Of a DNA stretch of 10,208 nt, positions 1 to 6,486 are shown one piece after another. Numbering within the stretch: the stretch's first letter is position 1; each line of letters opens with the position of its first letter. The notes beneath the pieces are model-generated. The model was not told the DNA's origin. It made no database searches and saw nothing but the letters and a program-made list of their open reading frames with translations. The position numbers and the translations under genes are program-made. Source of the stretch: Smithellaceae bacterium (GTDB taxonomy: Bacteria > Desulfobacterota > Syntrophia > Syntrophales > JAQULV01); assembly GCA_028718405.1 (NCBI GenBank), contig JAQULV010000019.1, forward strand, positions 1 through 10,208. The letters are read 5' to 3'.

Positions 1-531
1 GAGGCCAAGGGGAGACTGATCCGTCTTCCTAAGGGAGCGTCCGCGCGGCCAACGGCGGACCGTATCAAGGAGGCCCGCTTCAACATCATAGCACCTGTTA
101 CCGGTAAGAGCTTCCTGGATATCTACGCCGGGAGCGGTTCCGTGGGCCTTGAGGCGATCAGCCGGGGCGCCGCCAGGGCGGTATTCATCGAGCGCGATCG
201 CAAGCTGGCGTCGGCACTGGAGGCGAGCCTCGAAGAACTGGACTTCATCGGGCGCGGAGAGGTTCTGTGCGCGGATATGGCCAAGGCGATCCGAACTCTG
301 GCCACAGCCGAGAAGAGTTTCGATATCGTTTTCGCCGATCCGCCTTACGGCCGGGGCTATCTCCAGGACGCTATCGACGTCGTGGGGGACACATCGATCC
401 TCTCCTCTGGAGGGGCTTTCATCCTCCAGCACTCGACGCGCGATACGGACTGGCAGAGCGGAAGTTTCGAGATCATCGATCAGAGGAGATACGGCGACAC
501 AGCCGTATCTTTTATGAAATACAAGGGCTAG
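1..531 (+). CDS. rsmD: 16S rRNA (guanine(966)-N(2))-methyltransferase RsmD, 5'-truncated by the window
   Basis: RsmD uses S-adenosylmethionine to methylate N2 of G966 in 16S rRNA during assembly of the small ribosomal subunit. The reading frame is open from base 1 and begins E-A-K-G-R, matching the family N-terminus a few residues after its Met, so roughly six residues plus the start codon are probably missing. The family signature R-P-T-x-D-R-x-K-E is encoded near bases 46-75. The SAM-binding glycine motif D-I-Y-A-G-S-G-S-V-G lies at 118-147, followed by E-A-I-S-R-G-A. The catalytic D-P-P-Y tetrapeptide is at 337-348. An internal ATG at 142 lies inside the SAM fold and is not a credible start. 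coaD follows after 16 bases, a common neighbour pair in bacteria. Identification is secure; only the 5' boundary is unknown. Confidence 0.95.
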   Translation, partial: EAKGRLIRLPKGASARPTADRIKEARFNIIAPVTGKSFLDIYAGSGSVGLEAISRGAARAVFIERDRKLASALEASLEELDFIGRGEVLCADMAKAIRTLATAEKSFDIVFADPPYGRGYLQDAIDVVGDTSILSSGGAFILQHSTRDTDWQSGSFEIIDQRRYGDTAVSFMKYKG

Positions 532-547
532 TTGATTGGTGGGCGCT

Positions 548-1030
548 ATGAAGAAAATCGCCGTTTATCCTGGTTCTTTCGATCCCATTACCAACGGACA
601 TCTCGACCTGATCAAAAGAGGGCTGCGCATCTTCGACGAGTTGATCGTTCTGGTGGCGTTCAATCCAAGCAAGGCGTCGCTCTTCACCGTCGACGAACGC
701 ATCGAACTGATCAAGCAGTCGGTCAACGGAAACGGACGCGTGCGGGTGGACAGTTTCTCGGGACTCCTGGTGGACTATGTGAAGGAATCCAACGCGAACG
801 TAATCCTGAGAGGGCTCAGGGCGCTGTCCGATTTCGAATACGAATTTCAGATGGCGCTGATCAACAGGCGACTGAACCGCGATGTGGAAACGGTATTTCT
901 CATGACCGGCTACAAGTGGTTCTACACCAGTTCCAACATCATCAAGGAAGCGGCGGGGCTAGGCGGCTCGGTGAAAGGGCTTGTTCCCGACATCGTCTAC
1001 CAGAAGCTCCAGGAAAAATACAACAGATAG
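548..1030 (+). CDS. coaD: Phosphopantetheine adenylyltransferase (PPAT, CoaD)
   Basis: CoaD transfers AMP from ATP to 4'-phosphopantetheine to give dephospho-CoA, the penultimate step of coenzyme A synthesis, in the cytoplasm. From the ATG at 548 the protein is 160 residues, the usual length for the family. It opens M-K-K-I-A-V-Y-P-G-S-F-D-P, followed by the nucleotidyltransferase T-N-G-H motif at residues 15-18. Further family blocks are visible: F-N-P-S-K-A-S-L-F-T with D-E-R, then R-G-L-R-A-L-S-D-F-E-Y-E, and Y-T-S-S-N-I-I-K-E, the counterpart of the ISSTxxR ATP-binding motif. In-frame TTG and GTG codons at 536 and 539 could also start translation, but the family N-terminus fits 548, with a weak GGTGGG ribosome site at 538-543. 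It lies 16 bases after rsmD and 12 bases before the aminotransferase, suggesting one transcript. Confidence 0.96.
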   Translation: MKKIAVYPGSFDPITNGHLDLIKRGLRIFDELIVLVAFNPSKASLFTVDERIELIKQSVNGNGRVRVDSFSGLLVDYVKESNANVILRGLRALSDFEYEFQMALINRRLNRDVETVFLMTGYKWFYTSSNIIKEAAGLGGSVKGLVPDIVYQKLQEKYNR

Positions 1031-1042
1031 ACGGAAGGTACT

Positions 1043-2236
1043 ATGAAACTGGCAAAACGGATCGGAATGATAAAACCGTCGCCGACGCTCGCCATCACTG
1101 CCAAGGCGGAGTCTTTGCGGGCCGAGGGAAGGGACATCATCGGCTTCGGAGCCGGAGAACCGGATTTCGATACCCCGGCCAATGTCAAGGCCGCGGCGGT
1201 AAAGGCGATTGATCAGGGATTCACGAAGTACACGCCGGTAGGCGGCACGAACGATCTCAAGGACGCCATTATCGGCAAGCTCGAAAGGGACAACGGTCTC
1301 GCCTATAAACGCAACCAGATCGTCGTCTCCTGTGGTGCCAAGCATACTCTCTACAACCTCGCCCAGGTTCTGTTTGAAGAGGGTGACGAAGTGATTATCC
1401 CGGCACCGTACTGGGTGTCCTACCCGGACATCGTAATCCTCACGGGGGCGAAGCCCGTGATCGTGGAAACAAAGGAAGAAGACGGCTTCAAGCTGCGTCC
1501 GGAAGCACTGAAGGCTGCCATCACGAAGAAGACGAAGGCCGTTGTCATCAACAGTCCCTCGAACCCCACGGGGGCGGCCTATACGAAGGCGGAGCTTGAC
1601 AAACTGGCGGAGATAATTGTTCCGGCGGGGATTATCGCCATCTCCGACGATATCTACGAGAAGATCATCTACGATGGATTCTCCTTTGCCGATATCGCCC
1701 AAGCGAGCGAGGAGATGAAGAAGCTCACGGTCGTGGTGAACGGCGTCTCGAAGGCCTACGCCATGACGGGCTGGCGGATCGGTTACGCCGCGGGTCCGGA
1801 GGAGATCATCGCCGCCATCAGCAAGATCCAGAGCCAGAATACGTCCAATCCCACCTCCATTGCGCAAAAGGCGGCCGAGGAAGCCCTCAAGGGGGATCAG
1901 CAGATTGTCTCGGTGATGGTGGCAGAATTCAACAAGAGGCGAAATTTCATCGCGGCCGCACTCAACGCCATGCCTGGGGTGAGTTGTCTGAATCCCCAAG
2001 GCGCCTTCTATGTGTTTCCGAATGTATCAGGTCTTTTCGGAAAGAGCTTCGGCGGCAAGGTGATCCGAGGTTCCGGCGATCTGGCCGGCTTTCTTCTGGA
2101 AGAGGCAAATATCGCGGTTGTGGCGGGCGAGGCCTTCGGCAGCGACCGGCACATCAGACTCTCCTACGCGACCTCAATGGCGAAGATCGAAGAGGGCATG
2201 AAGAGGATGACTGCTGCTCTTTCAAAACTGGCATAG
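1043..2236 (+). CDS. Class I PLP-dependent aminotransferase, aspartate aminotransferase-like (1-beta type)
   Basis: This is a fold-type I pyridoxal-phosphate transaminase, most likely swapping amino groups between aspartate (or prephenate/aromatic acids) and 2-oxoglutarate. At 397 residues it has the length of the bacterial 1-beta aspartate aminotransferases. Visible landmarks are G-A-G-E-P-D-F-D-T-P near residues 36-45, the N-P-T-G motif with Asn174, the PLP Schiff-base lysine K237 in V-S-K-A-Y-A-M-T-G-W-R, and Arg372 in R-L-S-Y-A, which binds the substrate alpha-carboxylate. The ATG at 1043 is preceded by GGAAGG at 1033-1038. The 1-beta group includes aspartate, prephenate and broader-range enzymes, and sequence alone does not settle the substrate, so no symbol is given; aspC or aatA would be usual. 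It sits 12 bases after coaD and 52 bases before the PurF homologue. Confidence 0.93.
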   Translation: MKLAKRIGMIKPSPTLAITAKAESLRAEGRDIIGFGAGEPDFDTPANVKAAAVKAIDQGFTKYTPVGGTNDLKDAIIGKLERDNGLAYKRNQIVVSCGAKHTLYNLAQVLFEEGDEVIIPAPYWVSYPDIVILTGAKPVIVETKEEDGFKLRPEALKAAITKKTKAVVINSPSNPTGAAYTKAELDKLAEIIVPAGIIAISDDIYEKIIYDGFSFADIAQASEEMKKLTVVVNGVSKAYAMTGWRIGYAAGPEEIIAAISKIQSQNTSNPTSIAQKAAEEALKGDQQIVSVMVAEFNKRRNFIAAALNAMPGVSCLNPQGAFYVFPNVSGLFGKSFGGKVIRGSGDLAGFLLEEANIAVVAGEAFGSDRHIRLSYATSMAKIEEGMKRMTAALSKLA

Positions 2237-2273
2237 AGAAGCAACTCACGCACGAAGTGCATAGATATGACTC

Positions 2274-2281
2274 GGGGGGAT
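2274..2281 (+). promoter_or_regulatory. Ribosome binding site for the PurF homologue
   Basis: A G-run followed by AT (GGGGGGAT) lies seven bases before the ATG at 2289. It supports that ATG as the start, and therefore supports the Met-Gly-Gly N-terminus that lacks the expected cysteine. Confidence 0.5.
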
Positions 2282-2288
2282 AGCTGCC

Positions 2289-3686
2289 ATGGGCGGAATG
2301 TTCGGCGTTGTCGCAAAAGATGACTGTGTAAAGTCGCTTTTTTACGGGACCGATTACCATTCGCATCTCGGAACGGAGAACGGAGGACTGGCCGTCTGGA
2401 ACGAGGGGGAGTTCAGCAACCACATCCACAGCATCAGCCAGGCGCAATTCAAGTCGCGCTTTGTCTCCGACTATCGGGATATGGTGGGCACGATGGGTAT
2501 CGGCGTCATAGACGACGACAGCCCGCAGCCGCTCATCGTTCGCTCCCGGTTCGGAATCTGCGCCATCGCGGCCACGGGACTCATCCGCAACAAGGCCGCC
2601 CTTGCGGAGAAGATACTAGCGGAAGGGGGATCCTTCAGTGAGGTTGCCGGCGGCGGCGTGAACTCCGTCGAACTGGTTGCGAAACTCATCAACAAGGGAG
2701 ATACGATCGTCGACGGCATCGAAAAGATGCAGGGAATGATCGAAGGATCCGTCTGCGCACTCATCATGACCGATGAAGGGATATACGCCGCTCGGGACAA
2801 ATACGGACGTTTCCCACTTGTGATCGGTGAGAAGAGCGGCGGCGGCAGCTTCTGCGTGGCGGAGGAGGCGAGTTCTTTTGCGAATCTGGGTTTCGAGGCG
2901 GTGCGTTTCTTGGGGCCGGGCGAAATCACCCTGATTACAAAGGACGGGCTGAAGATTCTCCGGGCGGAGCGTGGCGAAAGACAAGTCTGCGCCTTCCTCT
3001 GGATATATACAGGTTATCCCGCATCATCCTACGAAGGCATATCCGTTGAGGTGGCGAGGGAAAAGTGCGGACGGGCCATGGCCAGACGGGATAACGTGGA
3101 TGCTGATTTTGTTACGGGCATTCCGGACTCGGGCGTAGGCCATGCCATCGGCTATGCCATGGAATCGGGACTTCCCTTCCGCAGGCCTCTGGTCAAATAC
3201 ACGCCGGGCTACGGCCGAAGTTATACACCCCCCTCGCAGGATATTCGTGATCTGGTGGCGACAATGAAACTGAATGCCGTGCGCGATGTGATTGTAGGTA
3301 ACCGCATGATCGTCTGCGATGATTCCATCGTCCGCGGCACGCAGCTCAAGAACTTCACGATCAAGAAACTTTGGGACAACGGTGCCAAAGAGATTCACAT
3401 CAGACCGGCCTGCCCACCGCTGATGTTCCCCTGCATCTTCGCGTCCTCGACCCGATCAACCTCAGAACTGGCGACACATCGAGCGATTCGAGCCATTGAG
3501 GGAAGAGATATCGACGATTATAGCCCTTACCTCGACCGGGAATCGGCGAAGTACCAAGAGATGATTGAGTGGATCCGCAAGGACCTGAACGTGACCTCTC
3601 TTAAGTACCAGGACATCGATGACATGGTCGCCGCTATCGGTCTTCCGGCCAAAGACCTCTGTCTCCACTGCTGGCGCGGCCGCTAA
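2289..3686 (+). CDS. PurF-type amidophosphoribosyltransferase homologue with a degenerate glutaminase site
   Basis: PurF makes 5-phosphoribosylamine from PRPP using ammonia from an N-terminal Ntn glutaminase. This 465-residue protein has both parts. The phosphoribosyltransferase half looks active: P-D-S-G at residues 279-282, G-Y-G-R-S-Y with Q-D-I-R in the flexible loop region (307-320), and the PRPP loop C-D-D-S-I-V-R-G-T at 343-351. Cysteines at 234, 382, 458 and 461 match the four Fe-S ligands of Bacillus-type PurF (236, 382, 437, 440). The glutaminase half is unusual. The N-terminus is M-G-G-M-F-G where canonical PurF has M-C-G-I, so the nucleophile is absent. H-R-G-Q is replaced by H-L-G-T, and the R-Y-S-T and H-N-G-N-L blocks are not recognisable. 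I recall similar Met-Gly-Gly proteins annotated as amidophosphoribosyltransferases in Bacteroidetes and deltaproteobacteria; this is unchecked. It could be an ammonia-dependent PurF, a regulatory paralogue, or an enzyme with another acceptor. The start is supported by the upstream G-rich site. Confidence 0.85.
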   Translation: MGGMFGVVAKDDCVKSLFYGTDYHSHLGTENGGLAVWNEGEFSNHIHSISQAQFKSRFVSDYRDMVGTMGIGVIDDDSPQPLIVRSRFGICAIAATGLIRNKAALAEKILAEGGSFSEVAGGGVNSVELVAKLINKGDTIVDGIEKMQGMIEGSVCALIMTDEGIYAARDKYGRFPLVIGEKSGGGSFCVAEEASSFANLGFEAVRFLGPGEITLITKDGLKILRAERGERQVCAFLWIYTGYPASSYEGISVEVAREKCGRAMARRDNVDADFVTGIPDSGVGHAIGYAMESGLPFRRPLVKYTPGYGRSYTPPSQDIRDLVATMKLNAVRDVIVGNRMIVCDDSIVRGTQLKNFTIKKLWDNGAKEIHIRPACPPLMFPCIFASSTRSTSELATHRAIRAIEGRDIDDYSPYLDRESAKYQEMIEWIRKDLNVTSLKYQDIDDMVAAIGLPAKDLCLHCWRGR

Positions 3687-3805
3687 GAACTTCCTTGGCC
3701 AAGAGCTGCTTGACCGCCCGGAGGCCGGGATCGCGATGAGTCTGAGCTCCGAGGGGAAGTCTTATCTTCAATTGACAGACGCGACACAGTCGGGAATCTG
3801 AAATC

Positions 3806-3814
3806 GGGGGGGAT
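3806..3814 (+). promoter_or_regulatory. Ribosome binding site for the nitrilase-family gene
   Basis: A GGGGGGGAT run ends two bases before the ATG at 3817. It resembles the site before the PurF homologue (TCGGGGGGAT there, TCGGGGGGGAT here). This supports 3817 as the start; the similarity may be no more than two strong, G-rich Shine-Dalgarno sites. Confidence 0.45.
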
Positions 3815-3816
3815 CT

Positions 3817-4791
3817 ATGAAGCTCAAGGTCGCATCGGTGCAGATGGTGTCTCGAAACGGAGACTACAGGGGGAACGTCGCCCGCGCCGAGGGGTATATC
3901 AAAGCAGCGGCGGCCGGGGGTGCAAAGCTGATCCTGCTTCCCGAGGTCGCCCTCATAGGCTACGAGTTTGCCGATGGTCTTTGGGAGATGGGCGAGCCGC
4001 TTCAGGGCCGAACCTACCGCTGGATGAAGGCATTGAGCGAAAGACACGGTGTCTTCATCGGTACCTGCATCCTGGAGGTGCAGGGTGATGACTTCTACGA
4101 CACGTTTATCCTGACGGGACCTGACCGGGATGATTTCTGGTCGCACCGCAAGGTCGAGCCGGCCAGTTACGAGGCCTACTTCTTTCGCGGCGGTGGTATC
4201 AGTCCCAGCGTCTTTGCCACACCGATCGGTAGGATCGGTATCTCTATCTGTTTCGATTCCAGCAAGACACACACCCTTGCCAATCTCATCGCCGGAAAAC
4301 CGGAGCTGTTGCTGATCACCTATTCCTGCCCCGAACTTCCGTGGTACATACTTCCCGTTGACAGGAAAAACTGGGTGGAAGTCTTTGATGAAACGCCGGA
4401 GAGATTCTCGCAACTGCTGTCGGTACCGATCGTCAGCTCCAATAAGACGGGGCCTTTCCGGTCCGCCGTACCGGGTGTTCCTCTGCTCAGAGCTGACGCG
4501 AATTTTGTCGGCCGCTCCTCCATCATCGATCGTAACGGCAAGCGGCTCTCGTCACTTCTCCAGGAAGAGGGGGTTCTGATGGAGGAGGTTGAGTTGGGGA
4601 GCGTCTCTGATGCGGAAAAAAGTCTCGCCGCCCTTCCCCAAGGCAGGTGGTTTCTGCCTTATAGCCTTAAGATCAAGATGCTAATGGAGTTCTCGTACCG
4701 GACGGGGATGATGAGGTACAATCTCAGCGGGAAAAGAAAGGCGGCCGCGCGGAAGACGGCGCGAACCAGCCCGGATGTTTTTCTATCGTGA
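3817..4791 (+). CDS. Carbon-nitrogen hydrolase, nitrilase superfamily
   Basis: Members of this cytoplasmic superfamily hydrolyse or condense non-peptide C-N bonds (amides, nitriles, carbamoyl groups) through a Glu-Lys-Cys triad. All three residues are visible: Glu43 in L-L-P-E-V, Lys112 in H-R-K-V-E, and Cys145 in S-I-C-F-D. Glu119 in Y-E-A-Y-F matches the second conserved glutamate. The N-terminus (V-A-S-V-Q-M) is the typical first strand. The protein is 324 residues, about 50 longer than the usual 260-280 residue core. The extra length is C-terminal and ends in a basic stretch, K-R-K-A-A-A-R-K near residues 306-313. The substrate cannot be named: the segment after the cysteine (S-S-K-T-H-T) does not match an amidase or nitrilase subgroup I recognise. 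It follows the PurF homologue after 130 bases, and a shared nitrogen-transfer role is possible but unproven. No signal peptide or membrane segment is seen. Confidence 0.9.
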   Translation: MKLKVASVQMVSRNGDYRGNVARAEGYIKAAAAGGAKLILLPEVALIGYEFADGLWEMGEPLQGRTYRWMKALSERHGVFIGTCILEVQGDDFYDTFILTGPDRDDFWSHRKVEPASYEAYFFRGGGISPSVFATPIGRIGISICFDSSKTHTLANLIAGKPELLLITYSCPELPWYILPVDRKNWVEVFDETPERFSQLLSVPIVSSNKTGPFRSAVPGVPLLRADANFVGRSSIIDRNGKRLSSLLQEEGVLMEEVELGSVSDAEKSLAALPQGRWFLPYSLKIKMLMEFSYRTGMMRYNLSGKRKAAARKTARTSPDVFLS

Positions 4792-4886
4792 TTCTTTGTA
4801 GTCGTTGACCAAGAGGGCGTTTGCTAACCCTTTATTCCCCGGGGTAAGACGAGAATGCCCGTCTCACATTATCTTCCGGTATTTTC

Positions 4887-4893
4887 AAAGGGG
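4887..4893 (+). promoter_or_regulatory. Ribosome binding site that fixes the acetyltransferase start
   Basis: AAAGGGG stands six bases before the ATG at 4900. The in-frame upstream ATG at 4855 has no comparable site, so translation most likely begins at 4900. Confidence 0.6.
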
Positions 4894-4899
4894 TCTCCC

Positions 4900-5322
4900 A
4901 TGGATGTGAAGATCAAACGCGGATGTGTCGGTGTAGATTGGGGGCAGGTAGCGGCCATTCTGAAGGAGGTGGGGATGGCCCATCACGAACCCGAACTTCA
5001 CGAGAAGGCCTTCCGGTCCAGCCATACGACCGTATTCGCATACGTCCAAGATCGACTGGTCGGTTTCGGCCGAGCCATCTCCGATGGGGCCTACCAGGCG
5101 GCAGTCTATGATATGGCCGTAGTTCCTGAGTTCCAAGGGAAGGGGATCGGACGGGCGATCATGGAGACAATCCTGCGGTCGGTTGCCGGCTGCAACGTCA
5201 TCCTCTACGCGGCGCCCGGCAGAGAAGGGTTTTACCAAAGGTTGGGGTTGAGACGGATGAAAACGGGAATGGCCATCTTTGTCAACGCCGAGGCGATGGC
5301 GCAGCGGGGATTTACGGAATAG
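4900..5322 (+). CDS. GNAT-family N-acetyltransferase, substrate unknown
   Basis: GNAT enzymes transfer acetyl from acetyl-CoA to an amine. From the ATG at 4900 the product is 140 residues, a single GNAT domain. The acetyl-CoA pyrophosphate loop is clear: the strand D-M-A-V-V-P-E-F leads into Q-G-K-G-I-G, the Q/R-x-x-G-x-G/A motif, near residues 80-85. The late motif F-Y-Q-R-L-G-L-R-R-M near residues 109-118 is also typical. The upstream in-frame ATG at 4855 would add 15 residues, but the ribosome site at 4887-4893 favours 4900. It is separated from the nitrilase gene by 108 bases and from ispG by 87, so it may be its own transcription unit. No substrate can be inferred from sequence or context; acetyltransferases of this size act on small amines, antibiotics or protein N-termini. 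Confidence 0.88.
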   Translation: MDVKIKRGCVGVDWGQVAAILKEVGMAHHEPELHEKAFRSSHTTVFAYVQDRLVGFGRAISDGAYQAAVYDMAVVPEFQGKGIGRAIMETILRSVAGCNVILYAAPGREGFYQRLGLRRMKTGMAIFVNAEAMAQRGFTE

Positions 5323-5337
5323 ATTTCCCGTGGAAAT
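5323..5337 (+). terminator. Short hairpin just after the acetyltransferase stop codon, possible weak terminator
   Basis: ATTTCC and GGAAAT form a perfect 6-bp inverted repeat around a CGT loop, starting directly after the TAG stop. The stem is short and AT-rich, and only TTG rather than a T-run follows. A true intrinsic terminator is therefore doubtful. Its position, between a stop codon and a candidate promoter, is the main reason to list it. Confidence 0.25.
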
Positions 5338-5343
5338 TTGCCG

Positions 5344-5372
5344 TTGCTTGCCAAAGTCGCGCATGTTATATC
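5344..5372 (+). promoter_or_regulatory. Candidate sigma-70-type promoter for ispG-proS-rel
   Basis: TTGCTT (5344-5349), a 17-base spacer, then TATATC (5367-5372), preceded by TG at 5364-5365 as in an extended -10 element. Transcription would start near 5379, about 30 bases before the ispG start at 5410. The -35 box matches the consensus at only three positions, so this is a plausible call and not a certain one. Confidence 0.4.
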
Positions 5373-5399
5373 TATTTTCCCCAATAAACCACGAGAAGC

Positions 5400-5403
5400 G
5401 GAG
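5400..5403 (+). promoter_or_regulatory. Ribosome binding site selecting the TTG start of ispG
   Basis: GGAG lies six bases before the TTG at 5410. The other in-frame alternative at 5338 has no such site and would lie upstream of the candidate promoter. Confidence 0.6.
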
Positions 5404-5409
5404 TTTTCT

Positions 5410-6486
5410 TTGTCACCCGGCATAAAGAGAAAAAGGACAAAGGCCCTTTCCCTGGGCAACGTCGTCATAGGCGGCGGAGCCCCGATTGTCGTCCAATCCA
5501 TGACCTGCACCGATACGAGAGACGTGACCGCGACCATCGCCCAGATCAACGCCTTGGCGGGGCGCGGCTGCGAGGTTGTGCGGGTGGCAGTGCCCGATCA
5601 GGCCGCGGCCGCGGCACTGGCGAAAATAAAAGAAGCAATATCGATTCCGCTTGTTGCCGACATCCATTTCCAGCATCGTCTGGCTCTGGCCGCGATCAAG
5701 GCCGGGGTCGACGGGGTGAGGATAAATCCCGGCAATATGAAGAGGGACGGCGTCCGGCAGGTCGTGCAGGCCGCCAGCGACTGCGGGGTCGCGATCCGCG
5801 TGGGTGTGAATGCCGGGTCGCTGGAGAAGGACTTGCTTGACAAATACGGAGGTCCCACAGCCCAGGCGCTGGTCGATAGTGCTCTGCGTAATGTCTCTTA
5901 CCTCGAGGCGCTGGGATTCGACGCGATCAAGGTATCGCTGAAATCGTCGGACGTGCCGACAATGATCGCCGCCTACCGGGGGATTTCGAAGAAGATCCGT
6001 TATCCCCTGCACCTCGGCGTGACCGAAGCGGGGGCTCTGGCCGATGCCACGATCAAATCGTCGGTCGGGATGGGCGTTCTCCTGAATGAAGGTATAGGCG
6101 ACACGATTCGCGTTTCCGTGACGGGAGACCCGCTGTGCGAAGTCGATATCGCCTACGGCATCTTACGGTCGCTGGGGATCCGGAAAGTGGGGGCGGAAAT
6201 CATTTCGTGTCCCACGTGCGGCCGCTGTGAGATTGATCTATTCCTTCTGGCCGCGAAAGTGGGTAAAGCCCTGCGGGGCGTGAAGCCCTACATAAAAGTC
6301 GCCCTGATGGGATGTATCGTCAACGGACCGGGGGAAGCCCGGGAAGCCGATATCGGCATTGCCGGCGGCAAGGGGCAGGGCCTGCTCTTCAAGAAAGGGA
6401 AGGTCGTCGGCAAGGTGAAAGAGAAAGACTTTGTCCGCGTTCTGAAGGACGAAATACAACAGATGTTACATGCAAAGGAGGTTTGA
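5410..6486 (+). CDS. ispG: 4-hydroxy-3-methylbut-2-en-1-yl diphosphate synthase IspG (GcpE)
   Basis: IspG reductively opens 2-C-methyl-D-erythritol 2,4-cyclodiphosphate to HMBPP, the penultimate step of the MEP isoprenoid pathway, using a [4Fe-4S] cluster. From the TTG at 5410 the protein has 358 residues, in the normal range for the short bacterial form. It starts with the expected basic segment (I-K-R-K-R-T-K) followed by G-N-V-V-I-G-G-G-A-P and V-Q-S-M-T. The cluster ligands are visible as Cys267 and Cys270 in C-P-T-C-G-R-C, Cys302 in M-G-C-I-V-N-G-P-G-E, and Glu309. They sit at the same spacing as in the E. coli enzyme (270, 273, 305, Glu312). The frame is open upstream to 5338, but that would add 24 residues absent from the family. 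The TGA stop shares its last base with the proS ATG, so the two genes are translationally coupled. Confidence 0.95.
   Translation: MSPGIKRKRTKALSLGNVVIGGGAPIVVQSMTCTDTRDVTATIAQINALAGRGCEVVRVAVPDQAAAAALAKIKEAISIPLVADIHFQHRLALAAIKAGVDGVRINPGNMKRDGVRQVVQAASDCGVAIRVGVNAGSLEKDLLDKYGGPTAQALVDSALRNVSYLEALGFDAIKVSLKSSDVPTMIAAYRGISKKIRYPLHLGVTEAGALADATIKSSVGMGVLLNEGIGDTIRVSVTGDPLCEVDIAYGILRSLGIRKVGAEIISCPTCGRCEIDLFLLAAKVGKALRGVKPYIKVALMGCIVNGPGEAREADIGIAGGKGQGLLFKKGKVVGKVKEKDFVRVLKDEIQQMLHAKEV

Noticed and set aside
532..1212. 226-codon + strand frame overlapping coaD
   Set aside because: It is a shifted reading of coaD and the start of the aminotransferase, with Arg/Gln/His-rich sequence and no motif.
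959..1999. 346-codon open frame on the minus strand
   Set aside because: It lies antisense to the aminotransferase, is rich in Arg, Gly and His with no recognisable motif, and the + strand protein is a clear family member.
3717..3729. CCCGG-AGG-CCGGG hairpin after the PurF homologue as a terminator
   Set aside because: The stem is only 5 bp and no T-run follows; GC-rich sequence yields such repeats often.
3772..3777. Perfect TTGACA -35-like hexamer before the nitrilase gene
   Set aside because: No acceptable -10 box stands 16-18 bases downstream, and the transcript would start at about the ATG, leaving no room for the ribosome site.
3619..3801. Possible + strand small gene or shifted continuation across the end of the PurF homologue into the gap
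   Set aside because: The first part is an out-of-frame copy of the PurF C-terminus, which itself ends properly with the C-x-x-C cluster motif. The rest has no start with a ribosome site and no recognisable content.
3634..4413. 259-codon minus-strand frame spanning the PurF-nitrilase gap
   Set aside because: Most of it mirrors the nitrilase gene, and its sequence shows no family features; it does not give the 3687-3816 gap a credible gene.
4832..4847. Palindromic CCCCGGGG flanked by TTA/TAA between the nitrilase and acetyltransferase genes as operator or terminator
   Set aside because: The core palindrome has no loop, the flanks are offset by two bases and no T-run follows. A TTGACC at 4805 also lacks a well-spaced -10.
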